Below, in pieces: positions 1 through 8,398 of a stretch of DNA of 64,000 bases; position 1 is the first letter of the stretch; every line of letters starts with the position of its first letter. The notes beneath the pieces are model-generated. The model did not search any database. It saw nothing but the letters and a program-made list of their open reading frames with translations, and was not told the DNA's origin. The translations under genes were made by a program, and so were the position numbers. This DNA is from Xanthomonas sp. 10-10 (GTDB lineage Bacteria; Pseudomonadota; Gammaproteobacteria; Xanthomonadales; Xanthomonadaceae), in NCBI RefSeq assembly GCF_040182365.1, contig NZ_CP144460.1:3286001-3350000 (forward strand). Reading direction: 5' to 3'.

Positions 1-708
1 AGGCGTGCGTATCTCACCGGAAGTCGCAACCGTCATCGCCAGCCCCGACACCGTCGTCTGCCCGCCGGAGGCCACCACATTCTGCGAGCGCAACTGCGCC
101 ATCACGCCGGCCGGGCTCAGGCCGGTAGCCAGCAGCCGCGCGCGATCGAACGCCACGTAGACACGCTCGTCCTGCAGCCCGTACAACCTCACCTGCTCCA
201 CGCCCGGCAAGGTGTACAGCTGCTCGCGCATGCGCCGCAGCGGCGCACGCATCTCGCTCATCGAAAAGCCCGGCGCCGTCACCGCAATCGAGGCCACCGA
301 CACCCGGCCGAAGTCGTCGTCGATCAATGGCCCGAGCGTTCCCGCAGGCAGCTGCGCACCGGCCTCGGTCGCCTTGGCGCGCACGCGCTGCCACAACGCC
401 GGCAGATCCTGCACGTCGTCGTAGGCGGTCAGCTGCACGATCGCGTTGCCGGGCCGCACCGTGGTCACGATGCGCTTGATGCCGGCCAGTTCGCGCAAGC
501 GCTCTTCGATCGGGCGCGCCAACAGGGTTTCCACCTGCTCGCTGGGCATGCCCGGAAACGAGGCCGACACGACGGTGTCGCGGACGGTGACCGACGGTTC
601 TTCCTGCGAGGGAAAGCCGAGAAACGCCCCGATGCCGCCAACCAGGATCATCACTGCCGCAAACAACGTCAGCCGGCTCGACGTCATCGCCATCCGGGTC
701 AGCATCAT
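1..708 (-). CDS. RND efflux permease, N-terminal 236 codons (runs off window)
   Basis: Inner-membrane pump of a tripartite efflux system, driven by proton influx. The visible part starts with one membrane helix (about residues 10-30), then the conserved periplasmic entry with FPSQEEPSVTVRDTVVSASF, and runs open into the porter domain to the window edge. The EEPSVTVRD pattern fits the HAE1 branch that includes TriC/MexK-like pumps better than AcrB (inference). The ATG at 708 overlaps the stop of the upstream adaptor gene in an ATGA, so the two are translationally coupled. The gene is last of the visible operon: outer membrane channel, MipA-like protein, adaptor, permease. Substrate cannot be read from the sequence. 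The transmembrane proton-relay region lies outside the window. Confidence 0.9.
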   Translation of the reverse strand, partial: MMLTRMAMTSSRLTLFAAVMILVGGIGAFLGFPSQEEPSVTVRDTVVSASFPGMPSEQVETLLARPIEERLRELAGIKRIVTTVRPGNAIVQLTAYDDVQDLPALWQRVRAKATEAGAQLPAGTLGPLIDDDFGRVSVASIAVTAPGFSMSEMRAPLRRMREQLYTLPGVEQVRLYGLQDERVYVAFDRARLLATGLSPAGVMAQLRSQNVVASGGQTTVSGLAMTVATSGEIRTP

Positions 709-1808
709 GGCGCCGGCACTCCGCCCAGCTGCGTCTGCGCCTGAAACGGTATCACCGGCTGGCCATCGATCAAGAAGCCCACGCCCGTGCTGACCACCTG
801 TTCGCCTGCCTGCAATCCGCGCTGGACCTGGATCCGGCCGCCGACGATCGACCCGAGCTCGACCGCACGCTCGACCACGATCCGTTGTGCCGGCCGATAC
901 ACGAACACGCTGGCCTGTTGACGATTGAGCCTGGGCAATACCGCCGACAGCGGCACGCTGGGCGCGCCTGCGGCATGTGCAGGCAATTGCAGCAGGACGC
1001 TGCCGCCGCTGCGCAACGCGTGTGGCGCGCGCACCACCTCAAGAATCGCCAACGCAGTGGCGCCGTTATCCAGGCGGCTGGACAGGCTGCGCAGTCGCAA
1101 CGTCAGCGGCACCGCAGGCTCGTCGGCCAGTGTGGCCTGCACGGTTTGCCCTGGCGTCAGCCCGGCGGCAACAACAGGCGGCAGATTGGCCAGCAATTGC
1201 AGATGCGCCTGCCCTTCCACCTGCAGCACCGCCTGCCCCGCCGCCACATCGGCCTGCGGTTGCTGCAGGCGTGCGATCACACTGCCATCGAACGGTGCGC
1301 GCAACTCGCCCAGACGCGATGCGCGGCGCGCAAGCGCCAGGTCGGCCTTTGCCACCTGCAGCTGCGCGCTTGCCGCATCCGCCGCCGCACGTGCGGCGGT
1401 CAGCGTGGCCGCAGAGCTGGCGCCATCGTCGAACATGGCCTGCTGCTGGCGCAGTTGCAGCTGCCGCTCGCCAGACTGTGCCATCGCTGCACGCAGGTTC
1501 GCGTCGGCCTGCTGCTGGCGCAGCTGCAGCGGCTCGGCATCCAGACGTGCCAGTACCTGCCCTTTCTGCACGCGATCGCCCACATCCACCAGCACGGCGG
1601 CGATGCGTCCGCCGCTTTCGAATGCCAACTCGGCGCGCTGTTGCTGACGCACCATCGCCGGCACCTGCAGCCAGCCGTCGTGGCCGGCACCGAAGCGCTC
1701 CAGCTTGACCGCCCGCGGTGTCTCGGCAGCCGGTGCATCCGCTTGGCTGCAACCGGCCAGCACGAGCGACAGAACGCACCACGCCATGCTGCGAAAAAAA
1801 TCCTTCAT
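705..1808 (-). CDS. RND efflux periplasmic adaptor (HlyD/MFP family) lipoprotein
   Basis: Membrane fusion protein of 367 aa linking the permease to the outer membrane channel. The N-terminus MKDFFRSMAWCVLSLVLAGC is a lipoprotein signal with lipobox LAGC (Cys20). A biotinyl-lipoyl half-motif (ALVDVGDRVQKGQVLARLD-like) is followed by a Gln/Ala-rich helical hairpin, the second lipoyl half (LRAPFDGSVIARL) and beta-barrel and membrane-proximal domains. I chose the ATG at 1808 over an in-frame start at 1826 because GGGGAGAG lies just upstream and the signal peptide begins there. It sits 25 bp after the MipA-like gene and overlaps the permease start by 4 bp. It is likely controlled by the divergent two-component system at 4248-6127 (inference from position). 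Confidence 0.92.
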   Translation of the reverse strand: MKDFFRSMAWCVLSLVLAGCSQADAPAAETPRAVKLERFGAGHDGWLQVPAMVRQQQRAELAFESGGRIAAVLVDVGDRVQKGQVLARLDAEPLQLRQQQADANLRAAMAQSGERQLQLRQQQAMFDDGASSAATLTAARAAADAASAQLQVAKADLALARRASRLGELRAPFDGSVIARLQQPQADVAAGQAVLQVEGQAHLQLLANLPPVVAAGLTPGQTVQATLADEPAVPLTLRLRSLSSRLDNGATALAILEVVRAPHALRSGGSVLLQLPAHAAGAPSVPLSAVLPRLNRQQASVFVYRPAQRIVVERAVELGSIVGGRIQVQRGLQAGEQVVSTGVGFLIDGQPVIPFQAQTQLGGVPAP

Positions 1809-1833
1809 CACGCTCTCCCCTGCCATGCGCCGC

Positions 1834-2670
1834 TCAGCGGCTATAGGTCACTGCAACCGTGCCGCTGACGAAACTGCGGCGTACAACCAGTGGGCTGTCC
1901 TCAGCGTTGTCGGCATAACGTGTTCCGGTCACGCCCACCGTGGTGGCCCAGTGATCGCCGAGCGAGTGCGTCCAGCTGCTCCCCACCGCAGCGGCATAGA
2001 CACCGGACCCTGCATTGAAGCCCTGCAAGCCCGAGCGTGCCGCCTGCGCATCGGTGACACCGAAGTACGCCTGATTGAAACGACGGTCACCGGCATGCAC
2101 GTCCAGATCCAGCGTCACCGTGTCGCTGGCGCTGTGCAGCAGGGTGAACTCCATCCCGGCGCGATAGCGATTGCGCCGCGCATCGTCCTTGAGCGCGAAT
2201 TCGGCTTCCGCATTGACGTTGAGGTACGGGGTGATCTGCTGCATCACCAGCGTGCGCGCCGTGACCGATCCCGGCACGTCGCCCATGCCGGCCAACAGCC
2301 GCGAACCCGCACGCCAGTCGTTGTCGCGTTGCAGCCGGCCCAGGTCGTAATACATCGATTGCGACGCATAGAAGCCGGAGTCGCTCTGGAATTGCAGCCC
2401 CGCGCCACGCGCGGTATCGAAGAACAGCATCCCACGCTGGACCACCAGCACCGGGTTGGCCTGCACGCGGGCGCGCTCGGCGCCGGCATAGCGCGGCGCC
2501 GCAACCGCTGCCGCGCCCACGGTGATCTCGGTATGGTCACCCAGCAGCCGCGAGCTGCCGGTCAGATCGGTCTGCGCGTGCGCAAGGCACGGTGGCAACA
2601 GGCCGGAAGCCAACAGCGACACGTGCAGGGCAGCGCGACGATACAGCTGCGTGGAAAACACAATGGCCAT
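1834..2670 (-). CDS. MipA/OmpV family outer membrane protein
   Basis: Predicted outer-membrane beta-barrel of 278 aa. A signal peptide is visible (cleavage near LAHA-QTD, about residue 32), followed by alternating strands with many Tyr and Gly and a C-terminal strand ending VAVTYSR. The pattern VGAAAVAAPRYAGAERARVQ followed by FFDTARGAGLQF is typical of MipA/OmpV (MltA-interacting protein family). The start at 2670 has GGAG at good spacing; a start at 2688 would add six residues lacking such a site. It lies inside the efflux operon, 11 bp after the outer membrane channel gene and 25 bp before the adaptor gene, so it is probably co-expressed with the pump. A role in efflux or envelope adaptation is inferred from context only. 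Confidence 0.85.
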   Translation of the reverse strand: MAIVFSTQLYRRAALHVSLLASGLLPPCLAHAQTDLTGSSRLLGDHTEITVGAAAVAAPRYAGAERARVQANPVLVVQRGMLFFDTARGAGLQFQSDSGFYASQSMYYDLGRLQRDNDWRAGSRLLAGMGDVPGSVTARTLVMQQITPYLNVNAEAEFALKDDARRNRYRAGMEFTLLHSASDTVTLDLDVHAGDRRFNQAYFGVTDAQAARSGLQGFNAGSGVYAAAVGSSWTHSLGDHWATTVGVTGTRYADNAEDSPLVVRRSFVSGTVAVTYSR

Positions 2671-2681
2671 GAAAATCTCCG

Positions 2682-4142
2682 TCAGCAATCAACAAAAGGG
2701 GGCAGGCAAACGCCGTAGAACGCCTGGAACAGCGCGATCCGGCTCAGCACGCGCTGGCGTGCGGTGGTCAGGTAATCCAGTTGTGCCTGCGTCGTGCGCA
2801 GGCGCTCGGTCAACAGCGTGGTGCGGTCTTCCAGGCCTGCATCCACGCGCCTGGCCATCCGCGTCACGCGTAACTGCTCACGCTCGGCCTGCGCACGCAC
2901 GCGTGGCTCGGACTCGGCCAAGGTGGCGTGTGCGTCGAGCGCATCGGCAACCTCGCGGAAGGCGGATTGAATCGCCTGTTCGTAGGCAGCGACATCGGCG
3001 CGCTGGCGTACCTGCGCCAACGCAAGATTGGCGCGATTGCGGCCGCCATCGAACAACGGCAGATTCAATTGCGGGCTGAAGCTCCACATGCCGTGGCCGG
3101 CGGAAAACAGCCCATTCAAGCCGTCGCTGGCGGTGCCCACGCTGCTGCTCAGGGTGATCGATGGAAAGAACGCAGCGCGTGCGGCGCCGATATCGGCGTT
3201 TGCCGCGCGCAGTTCCAGTTCCGCCTGCTGGATGTCCGGGCGTTGCAGCAACAGCGAGGAATCCAGCGCACGCCATGCCGTGCTGGACGTGTCTGCGGCA
3301 ACCAGGCGCTGCAGGTCTCCGGGCACCGGCGCGCTGTCGTAACCGGCCAGCAACTGCAGCGCACGCAACGCCGCAGCGTGGTCGTCGGCCCCCTGCAGTG
3401 CCGCGACGTGCGCCTGGTCGGCCTGATGCTGCTGGCCATCGCGCTGCTCGCGTGCCATCAGCCCGATCCGGTACTGCTGCTGTGCGATCGCCAGCAGCGC
3501 AGCGCTGTCGGCATCGGCAGCTTGCAGCTGCTGCAGCGCCTGGGCGCTTGCCCGTTCGGCGGTGTAGGCGCGCAGCACCTCGGCAATCAGCGCGCCACGC
3601 GCCGCATCGCGTCCATAAGTGCTGGCCAGATAGCGCTGCCGCGCCGCCTCGGACATCGCCTGCAGCTTGCCGAAGAAATCCAGCTCGACATTGCCGATAC
3701 CCGCGTTGGCGACCACCAGATCCTGCTGATAGCGTGCGTCCAGGGCCGGATCGTCGAAACGCTGCCGCAGCTGTTGTGCGCCCACGCCGATGGTGGGTAC
3801 ACGCGCCGCCCGCTCGATGCGGTAGTGCGCCCGTGCCTGCTCCACCTGCAAGGCGGCGCGACGGAAGTCGCTATTGTGCGCAAGCGCGCGTTGCAGCAGC
3901 GGCCGCAGATCGCGATCCGGCGCGAACGCCTGCACAAATGCGCGTTCCTGCAGAGTCAGCTCGATACCCACCGGCGCGCTCGGTGCCGCGGCGGCCACCG
4001 CCTGCCCGCTGCCGAAGGTGCCCGGCACGGTCACCGCCGGTCGCTGGTAAGCAGGCGTCAATGAACAGCCGCCCAGCAGCACGGCAACTGCCGCAAGATG
4101 CAGGGCGCGGGAACAACGATGCGCAGTCATTTGTGGAATCAT
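2682..4142 (-). CDS. RND efflux outer membrane channel, NodT/OprM-type lipoprotein
   Basis: TolC-like exit duct of 486 aa for the tripartite pump. The N-terminus has a lipoprotein signal ending LLGGCS (Cys26 from this start), followed by the family pattern LTPAYQRPAV. Two outer membrane efflux repeats are visible: an RRAALQVEQARAHYRIERAA helix, then [30 protein letters not shown] and LPLFDGGRNRANLALAQVR. A second in-frame ATG at 4130 would also keep the signal peptide; neither start has a strong ribosome site. It is the first gene of the minus-strand operon and is divergent from the response regulator at 4248, with only about 105 bp between the starts. Confidence 0.92.
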   Translation of the reverse strand: MIPQMTAHRCSRALHLAAVAVLLGGCSLTPAYQRPAVTVPGTFGSGQAVAAAAPSAPVGIELTLQERAFVQAFAPDRDLRPLLQRALAHNSDFRRAALQVEQARAHYRIERAARVPTIGVGAQQLRQRFDDPALDARYQQDLVVANAGIGNVELDFFGKLQAMSEAARQRYLASTYGRDAARGALIAEVLRAYTAERASAQALQQLQAADADSAALLAIAQQQYRIGLMAREQRDGQQHQADQAHVAALQGADDHAAALRALQLLAGYDSAPVPGDLQRLVAADTSSTAWRALDSSLLLQRPDIQQAELELRAANADIGAARAAFFPSITLSSSVGTASDGLNGLFSAGHGMWSFSPQLNLPLFDGGRNRANLALAQVRQRADVAAYEQAIQSAFREVADALDAHATLAESEPRVRAQAEREQLRVTRMARRVDAGLEDRTTLLTERLRTTQAQLDYLTTARQRVLSRIALFQAFYGVCLPPFVDC

Positions 4143-4247
4143 GGTGTCGGAGTAAACGAGCCAATCTCGACCGACATCCTCGACCTGCAGCGTCCAGGTT
4201 GTTTTCGGGATTTATCCAGATTTGATCGAGACGACAGGCACCACGCC
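4143..4247. promoter_or_regulatory. Divergent intergenic region, efflux operon / two-component system
   Basis: About 105 bp separate the starts of the efflux operon (minus) and the response regulator (plus). Both promoters, and probably the binding site of the regulator, must lie here or just inside the flanking reading frames. I do not see a clear consensus -35/-10 pair or a clean direct repeat, so no precise site is called. Confidence 0.45.
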
Positions 4248-4937
4248 ATGACGGGCAAAAAGGTTCTGCTGGTGGAAGACGACGCCGATAGCGCCAGCAT
4301 CCTGGATGCCTATCTGCGTCGCGACGGCTTCGACGTTGCCATCGCCGGAGACGGCGAGCGGGCGATACACCTGCATCGCCAGTGGGCGCCGGATCTGGTG
4401 CTGCTGGACGTGATGCTGCCCAAGCTCAGCGGGATCGAGGTGCTGTCGGCGATCCGTCGCGCCGGCGATACGCCGGTCATCATGGTGACCGCCATCGGCG
4501 ACGAGCCGGAGAAGCTCGGAGCACTGCGTTACGGCGCCGACGATTACGTGGTCAAGCCGTACAGTCCCAAGGAAGTGGTCGCGCGCGTGCATGCGGTGCT
4601 GCGCCGAAGCGTGGCAGTGCGTGCGCCGGGCGAGCCGTTGCGGCACGGCCGCCTGAGTGTGGACCCGGCCGCAGTCGTGGCAACCGTGCAACGCGAAACC
4701 GGCGACAGCGTTGCACTCGACCTGACGCCGACCGAATTCAATCTGCTCGCGTCGTTGCTCAAGACCCCGTTCAAGGCATTTACCCGCAGCGAATTGCTCG
4801 ATGCCTGCCTGCCCGACAGCGATGCGTTGGAACGGGTGGTGGATTCGCACATCCACAACCTGCGCCGCAAGCTGGAAGTGCACGGCATCACCGGCGTGCT
4901 GGTCACCGTGCGTGCAGTGGGATACCGCTTCCAATGA
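4248..4937 (+). CDS. OmpR/PhoB-family response regulator (AdeR/BaeR-like)
   Basis: Two-component DNA-binding regulator of 229 aa. The receiver domain has the acidic pair in LLVEDDADS, phospho-acceptor Asp54 in LLDVMLPK, Thr81 and Lys103 in VVKPYSPKEVVARV. The C-terminal winged helix (about 130-229) has LTPTEFNLLASLL, VDSHIHNLRRKL and the terminal VRAVGYRFQ. YVVKPYSPKEVVARV is characteristic of the AdeR/BaeR/SmeR group that controls RND pumps. The start at 4248 places the receiver strand at the N-terminus; the upstream open frame from 4098 is mostly non-homologous. The stop overlaps the kinase start by ATGA. It likely controls the divergent efflux operon (inference). Confidence 0.95.
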   Translation: MTGKKVLLVEDDADSASILDAYLRRDGFDVAIAGDGERAIHLHRQWAPDLVLLDVMLPKLSGIEVLSAIRRAGDTPVIMVTAIGDEPEKLGALRYGADDYVVKPYSPKEVVARVHAVLRRSVAVRAPGEPLRHGRLSVDPAAVVATVQRETGDSVALDLTPTEFNLLASLLKTPFKAFTRSELLDACLPDSDALERVVDSHIHNLRRKLEVHGITGVLVTVRAVGYRFQ

Positions 4938-6127
4938 ACGCCCTGCGGCGCTTCATTGCCCGGCGTCGGCAAGCGCCGCTGTGGATGTGGGTCGGCTTGC
5001 GGATGAGCGCGCTGGCGGTAGTGACCGTGGTGGTGATCGCCTTCGGCATGTGGTGCTATTTCAATCTGCGCGACAACCTGATCCTGCGAAAATTGCCAGC
5101 GGCTGCACGTACCGAACTCGAACAACTGCGCGAACAACCCACTGCGAACGAGGCGCGTCTGTGGCAGTTGTTCCAGCAATACTACGATGTGGAAAATTTC
5201 CTGCCCGGACTGGCCAACCCGGATTGGTGGATGCTGTGGGCCATGGTGACGCTGTCCATCCCGGTGATAGTGGTCTGCGGCCTGCTCGCATCGCGTCCGC
5301 TCTCTCGGCAATTTTCACAGGTCGCCAGCGCCGCGCACCGGGTCAGCGATGGCGATTTCAGCGCACGCGCGCAGCTGGTGGCCGGCGCACCGGACGAGCT
5401 CACCGCGCTGGCGAACGACTTCAACGCCATGAGCGGCAAGCTTCAGCAGTACGAACGCGAATTGCGCGACTCCAGCGCAATGCTGGCGCATGAATTGCGC
5501 ACACCGCTCAACGCCGCCATGGGCCGTGTGCAAGGCATGCTGGACGAGGTCTTCCCACGCGACCCCGAACAACTTCGACTGGTGCATCGTCAGCTGGAAC
5601 AGATCAACCGGCTGATCGGCGATCTGCACCTGGTGTCGCTGGCGCGCGCCGGTCAACTGGTGCTGGAGCCCGAAGACTTCGATCTCCACGAGCTGATGGC
5701 CGAGCAGGTGGAATGGGCTGGCCCGACAATCCACGCGTTGCAGATGACGATCACCGCTCCTGCGCCTTCCGGACTACGCGTCTACGCCGACCGTCATCGC
5801 CTGGGCCAGGTGTTTTCCATCCTGATCGACAATGCGCTGCGTTATGCCGCCGCGGGCAAAGCGCTGGACATCCAGATGGGTCGCGATGGCGGGCATGTGA
5901 TCGTCACGTTCGGCGACCGCGGCCCCGGCGTGGAGCCTGCGCATCTGCCGCACCTGCTGGACCGCTTCTGGCGCGCGGACAGTTCACGCGCGCGGCACTC
6001 CGGCGGCAGCGGCCTGGGCCTGGCCATCGCCTCGGCCATCTGCCAGGCGCACGATGGCTGCCTGACCCTCAGCAATCGCTCCGGCGGCGGGCTGTTGGCC
6101 AGCGTGCGATTGCCACTTTCGCGCTGA
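4934..6127 (+). CDS. Sensor histidine kinase, partner of the upstream regulator
   Basis: Membrane sensor kinase of 397 aa. It has TM1 at about residues 18-40, a short periplasmic loop (about 41-98) and TM2 at about 99-119, followed by HAMP. The dimerisation/phosphotransfer helix carries His186 in LAHELRTPLNAAMG. The ATPase domain has N box LIDNALRYA, G1 box GDRGPGVEP and G2 box GGSGLGLAIA. The periplasmic loop of only about 58 aa suggests sensing of membrane or small-molecule stress rather than a large ligand domain (inference). The start overlaps the regulator stop by 4 bp. The gene ends 61 bp from the convergent antiporter gene, with no obvious terminator between. Confidence 0.95.
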   Translation: MNALRRFIARRRQAPLWMWVGLRMSALAVVTVVVIAFGMWCYFNLRDNLILRKLPAAARTELEQLREQPTANEARLWQLFQQYYDVENFLPGLANPDWWMLWAMVTLSIPVIVVCGLLASRPLSRQFSQVASAAHRVSDGDFSARAQLVAGAPDELTALANDFNAMSGKLQQYERELRDSSAMLAHELRTPLNAAMGRVQGMLDEVFPRDPEQLRLVHRQLEQINRLIGDLHLVSLARAGQLVLEPEDFDLHELMAEQVEWAGPTIHALQMTITAPAPSGLRVYADRHRLGQVFSILIDNALRYAAAGKALDIQMGRDGGHVIVTFGDRGPGVEPAHLPHLLDRFWRADSSRARHSGGSGLGLAIASAICQAHDGCLTLSNRSGGGLLASVRLPLSR

Positions 6128-6188
6128 GGCGTTCTCGCTTGCGTTGTACCGCTCGCAGCGGCCTGGCACCCCAGGCGGCTGCGCGCAT

Positions 6189-7454
6189 TCACCGCTGTTG
6201 CAGACTCGGCACCGCGTCGGTCACGTTGGCGTGGCGGCGCATGATCCAGTTGAACAGCGGCGTGGCCATCAAGGTGGACAGGATCGCCATCAGCACCAGC
6301 ACCGAGAACAACCCCTGCTCGATCACTCCGGCCTGCAAGCCGATATTGATGATGATCAGCTCCATCAAACCGCGTGCGTTCATCAACGAGCCGATCGCCA
6401 TCGCATCGCGGTTGTTTTCGCCGGTGGCGCGCGCGGCGGCCCAGCAGGCCACGCCCTTGCCGATGAACGATGCCGCCAGGATGGCCACGCCGGCCAGCAT
6501 GATCTGCGGCTGCAGCAAGACGCTGAGCTGGGTTTTCAGGCCCGAATAGGTGAAGAACAACGGCAGCAGCAACACCACCACGAACGGCTGCATCATCTCG
6601 CGCAGCTTCTCGGTCAGTGCGCCCTTGGGCAGGCACACCCCCAGCAGGAAGCCGCCGAACACGGCATGGATACCGATCGCATCCATCGCCCAGGCGCTGA
6701 CGCAGAACAGCATCAGCACGATCGCCAGCACGCTGTTGCTGAGCGGCCGATCCGGCGCCACGTGATCGGCCAGGCGACGCAGCAGGTGCCGGCCGACAAA
6801 CAGCATGAACAACGCATACGCGACGCCGCCGCCGATGGCCAGATACGCGCTGCCCCAGCTGCCGCCGAAGCTGGCCAGCACCACCGCCAGAATGCACCAC
6901 GCCGCCGCATCGTCGAATGCGCCGGCGGTCAGTGCCAGCGTGCCCAATGGGCTATTGGTCAGGCCGCGCTCGTGGATGATGCGCGCCAGCATCGGGAAGG
7001 CGGTGATCGCAATGGCCGCGCCCAGGAACAGCGAGGCTTCCATGAGCTTGGCCTTCTCCGAGAACAGGCCTTGCACATTGAGCAACCACGGGCACATCGC
7101 AAAGGCCAGCGCAAACGGCACCGCGATGCCGGCCAGCGACACGCTCATCGCGCTGCGATAGCGCGCACGGAAGTGATCGCCGCGGAAGTCGGTACCGACC
7201 AGAAACATGTACAGGCCCACGCCGAACTGCGCGAACACGTACAACACATCCATGGTCTGCTTGGGGAACAGCGACGCTTGCAGCTGCGGCAACACCAGGC
7301 CGAACAATGACGGGCCGAGCATCACCCCGGCAATCATCTCGCCCACCACCTGCGGCTGCCCGATACGCTTGGCCAGCATGCCCACCAGACGGCACACCAG
7401 CAAAATCGCTGCGGCCTGCAAAAAGAAGTACACCGACATCTGCGGAGTGGTCAT
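6189..7454 (-). CDS. CPA2-family cation:proton antiporter
   Basis: Integral membrane antiporter of 421 aa with about 12-13 hydrophobic helices (Na+/H+ exchanger, CPA2 branch). Typical elements are GQPQVVGEMIAGVMLGPSLF in the second helix region, FLVGTDF, AITAFPMLARII, and the buried acidic pair in TAGAFDDAAAWCILAVVLA, expected to bind the exchanged cation and proton. It lacks the C-terminal RCK/TrkA-N domain found in KefB/KefC, so it is a short form. Whether the ion is Na+ or K+ cannot be told. It is convergent with the histidine kinase gene and stands alone on its strand. Confidence 0.92.
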   Translation of the reverse strand: MTTPQMSVYFFLQAAAILLVCRLVGMLAKRIGQPQVVGEMIAGVMLGPSLFGLVLPQLQASLFPKQTMDVLYVFAQFGVGLYMFLVGTDFRGDHFRARYRSAMSVSLAGIAVPFALAFAMCPWLLNVQGLFSEKAKLMEASLFLGAAIAITAFPMLARIIHERGLTNSPLGTLALTAGAFDDAAAWCILAVVLASFGGSWGSAYLAIGGGVAYALFMLFVGRHLLRRLADHVAPDRPLSNSVLAIVLMLFCVSAWAMDAIGIHAVFGGFLLGVCLPKGALTEKLREMMQPFVVVLLLPLFFTYSGLKTQLSVLLQPQIMLAGVAILAASFIGKGVACWAAARATGENNRDAMAIGSLMNARGLMELIIINIGLQAGVIEQGLFSVLVLMAILSTLMATPLFNWIMRRHANVTDAVPSLQQR

Positions 7455-7696
7455 GGGCCCGATGAGGTCCGAGTGAAGAAGCAGCGGATCATAGCGGTCT
7501 GCTCAAGCGGCCGATAGCCAAACGTGCCGTACCGTGCCGATGCCGGCCATCGAATCGGCGCAGCGCAGGGTGCCCACCGGCGCAGGCATCGCGGAACCGC
7601 AACGGGCCGCAACGTCGCTTTGCTCGAACGCAGATCACACAACCAAGGCAGCGGCGCTACGCACCATCTACTGGCCCGGTTCGATTCGCATCGGCG

Positions 7697-8158
7697 CTAG
7701 CGTGGTGCAAGCGGCAGCGGACGGTCCTGCACCACATGCTTCATCACCAAGGTAGAGGTGAGGCGTTGAACGCTGGGCAGTGCCGACAGGCGCGTGTCGT
7801 AGAGCTGCTGAAAGGCGGCCAGATCGCGCACCAGCACATGCAACAGGTAGTCGGGATCGCCGAACAACCGCTGCGCCTGCACGACCTCAGGCACCTGCGC
7901 AACCGCAGCTTCGAACGCTTCGACACCGTGGCGGTCGCCCTCACGCAGGATCACGAAGACGATGGCGGAAAAATTCAACCCCACCGCACTCGGGTCCAGC
8001 TGCGCGCGATAACTCTTGATCACGCCGGACTGCTCCAGCGCACGCACGCGCCGGTGGCACGGGGACACGCTCAGACCGATGCGCTCGGCCAACTCGGTCA
8101 CGCTAAGCCGGCCATCGGATTGCAGTTCGGCAAGAATGTGTCGATCGATCTCATCCAT
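7697..8158 (-). CDS. Lrp/AsnC-family transcriptional regulator
   Basis: Amino-acid-responsive DNA-binding protein of 153 aa. The N-terminal winged helix shows MDEIDRHILAELQSDGR, then TELAERIGLSVSPCHRRV as the recognition helix. The C-terminal RAM ligand-binding domain follows, with VPEVVQAQRLFGDPDYLLHV and LPSVQRLTSTLVMK. I chose the ATG at 8158 because CAGGAT lies just upstream; a TTG six bases earlier is also possible. The gene is divergent from the panB paralogue at 8399, the usual layout for an Lrp protein and the gene it controls, so it may regulate that gene in response to a branched-chain amino or keto acid (inference). Confidence 0.95.
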   Translation of the reverse strand: MDEIDRHILAELQSDGRLSVTELAERIGLSVSPCHRRVRALEQSGVIKSYRAQLDPSAVGLNFSAIVFVILREGDRHGVEAFEAAVAQVPEVVQAQRLFGDPDYLLHVLVRDLAAFQQLYDTRLSALPSVQRLTSTLVMKHVVQDRPLPLAPR

Positions 8159-8398
8159 GCGCAATATCCTGCCTCAATCACAGGATTCTTCGCAAATAAT
8201 TGGAAGCACTTTGCCGGTCATCAACGATATCATTTCGCACTCTAGCGTTTGACGACCCGTTTCTGCCGTTGAAGGTCGCGGTCCGACACGCTGATCGGGC
8301 AGCCCATGCAAGCGCCGCCGCACGACAGGAAAGACCGCGCGCGTGTCGACGTTTGCCGACCGGTCGGCCCTCCCAACCCAACGTCATAAGGTCTCCCG
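8159..8398. promoter_or_regulatory. Divergent intergenic region, lrp-like / panB paralogue
   Basis: 240 bp between the two divergent starts. The part near the Lrp gene (about 8160-8250) is clearly more AT-rich than its surroundings, with runs such as ttcgcaaataattgg and atcaacgatatcatttcgc, as expected of promoters and Lrp-type sites. No unambiguous operator is called. Confidence 0.4.
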
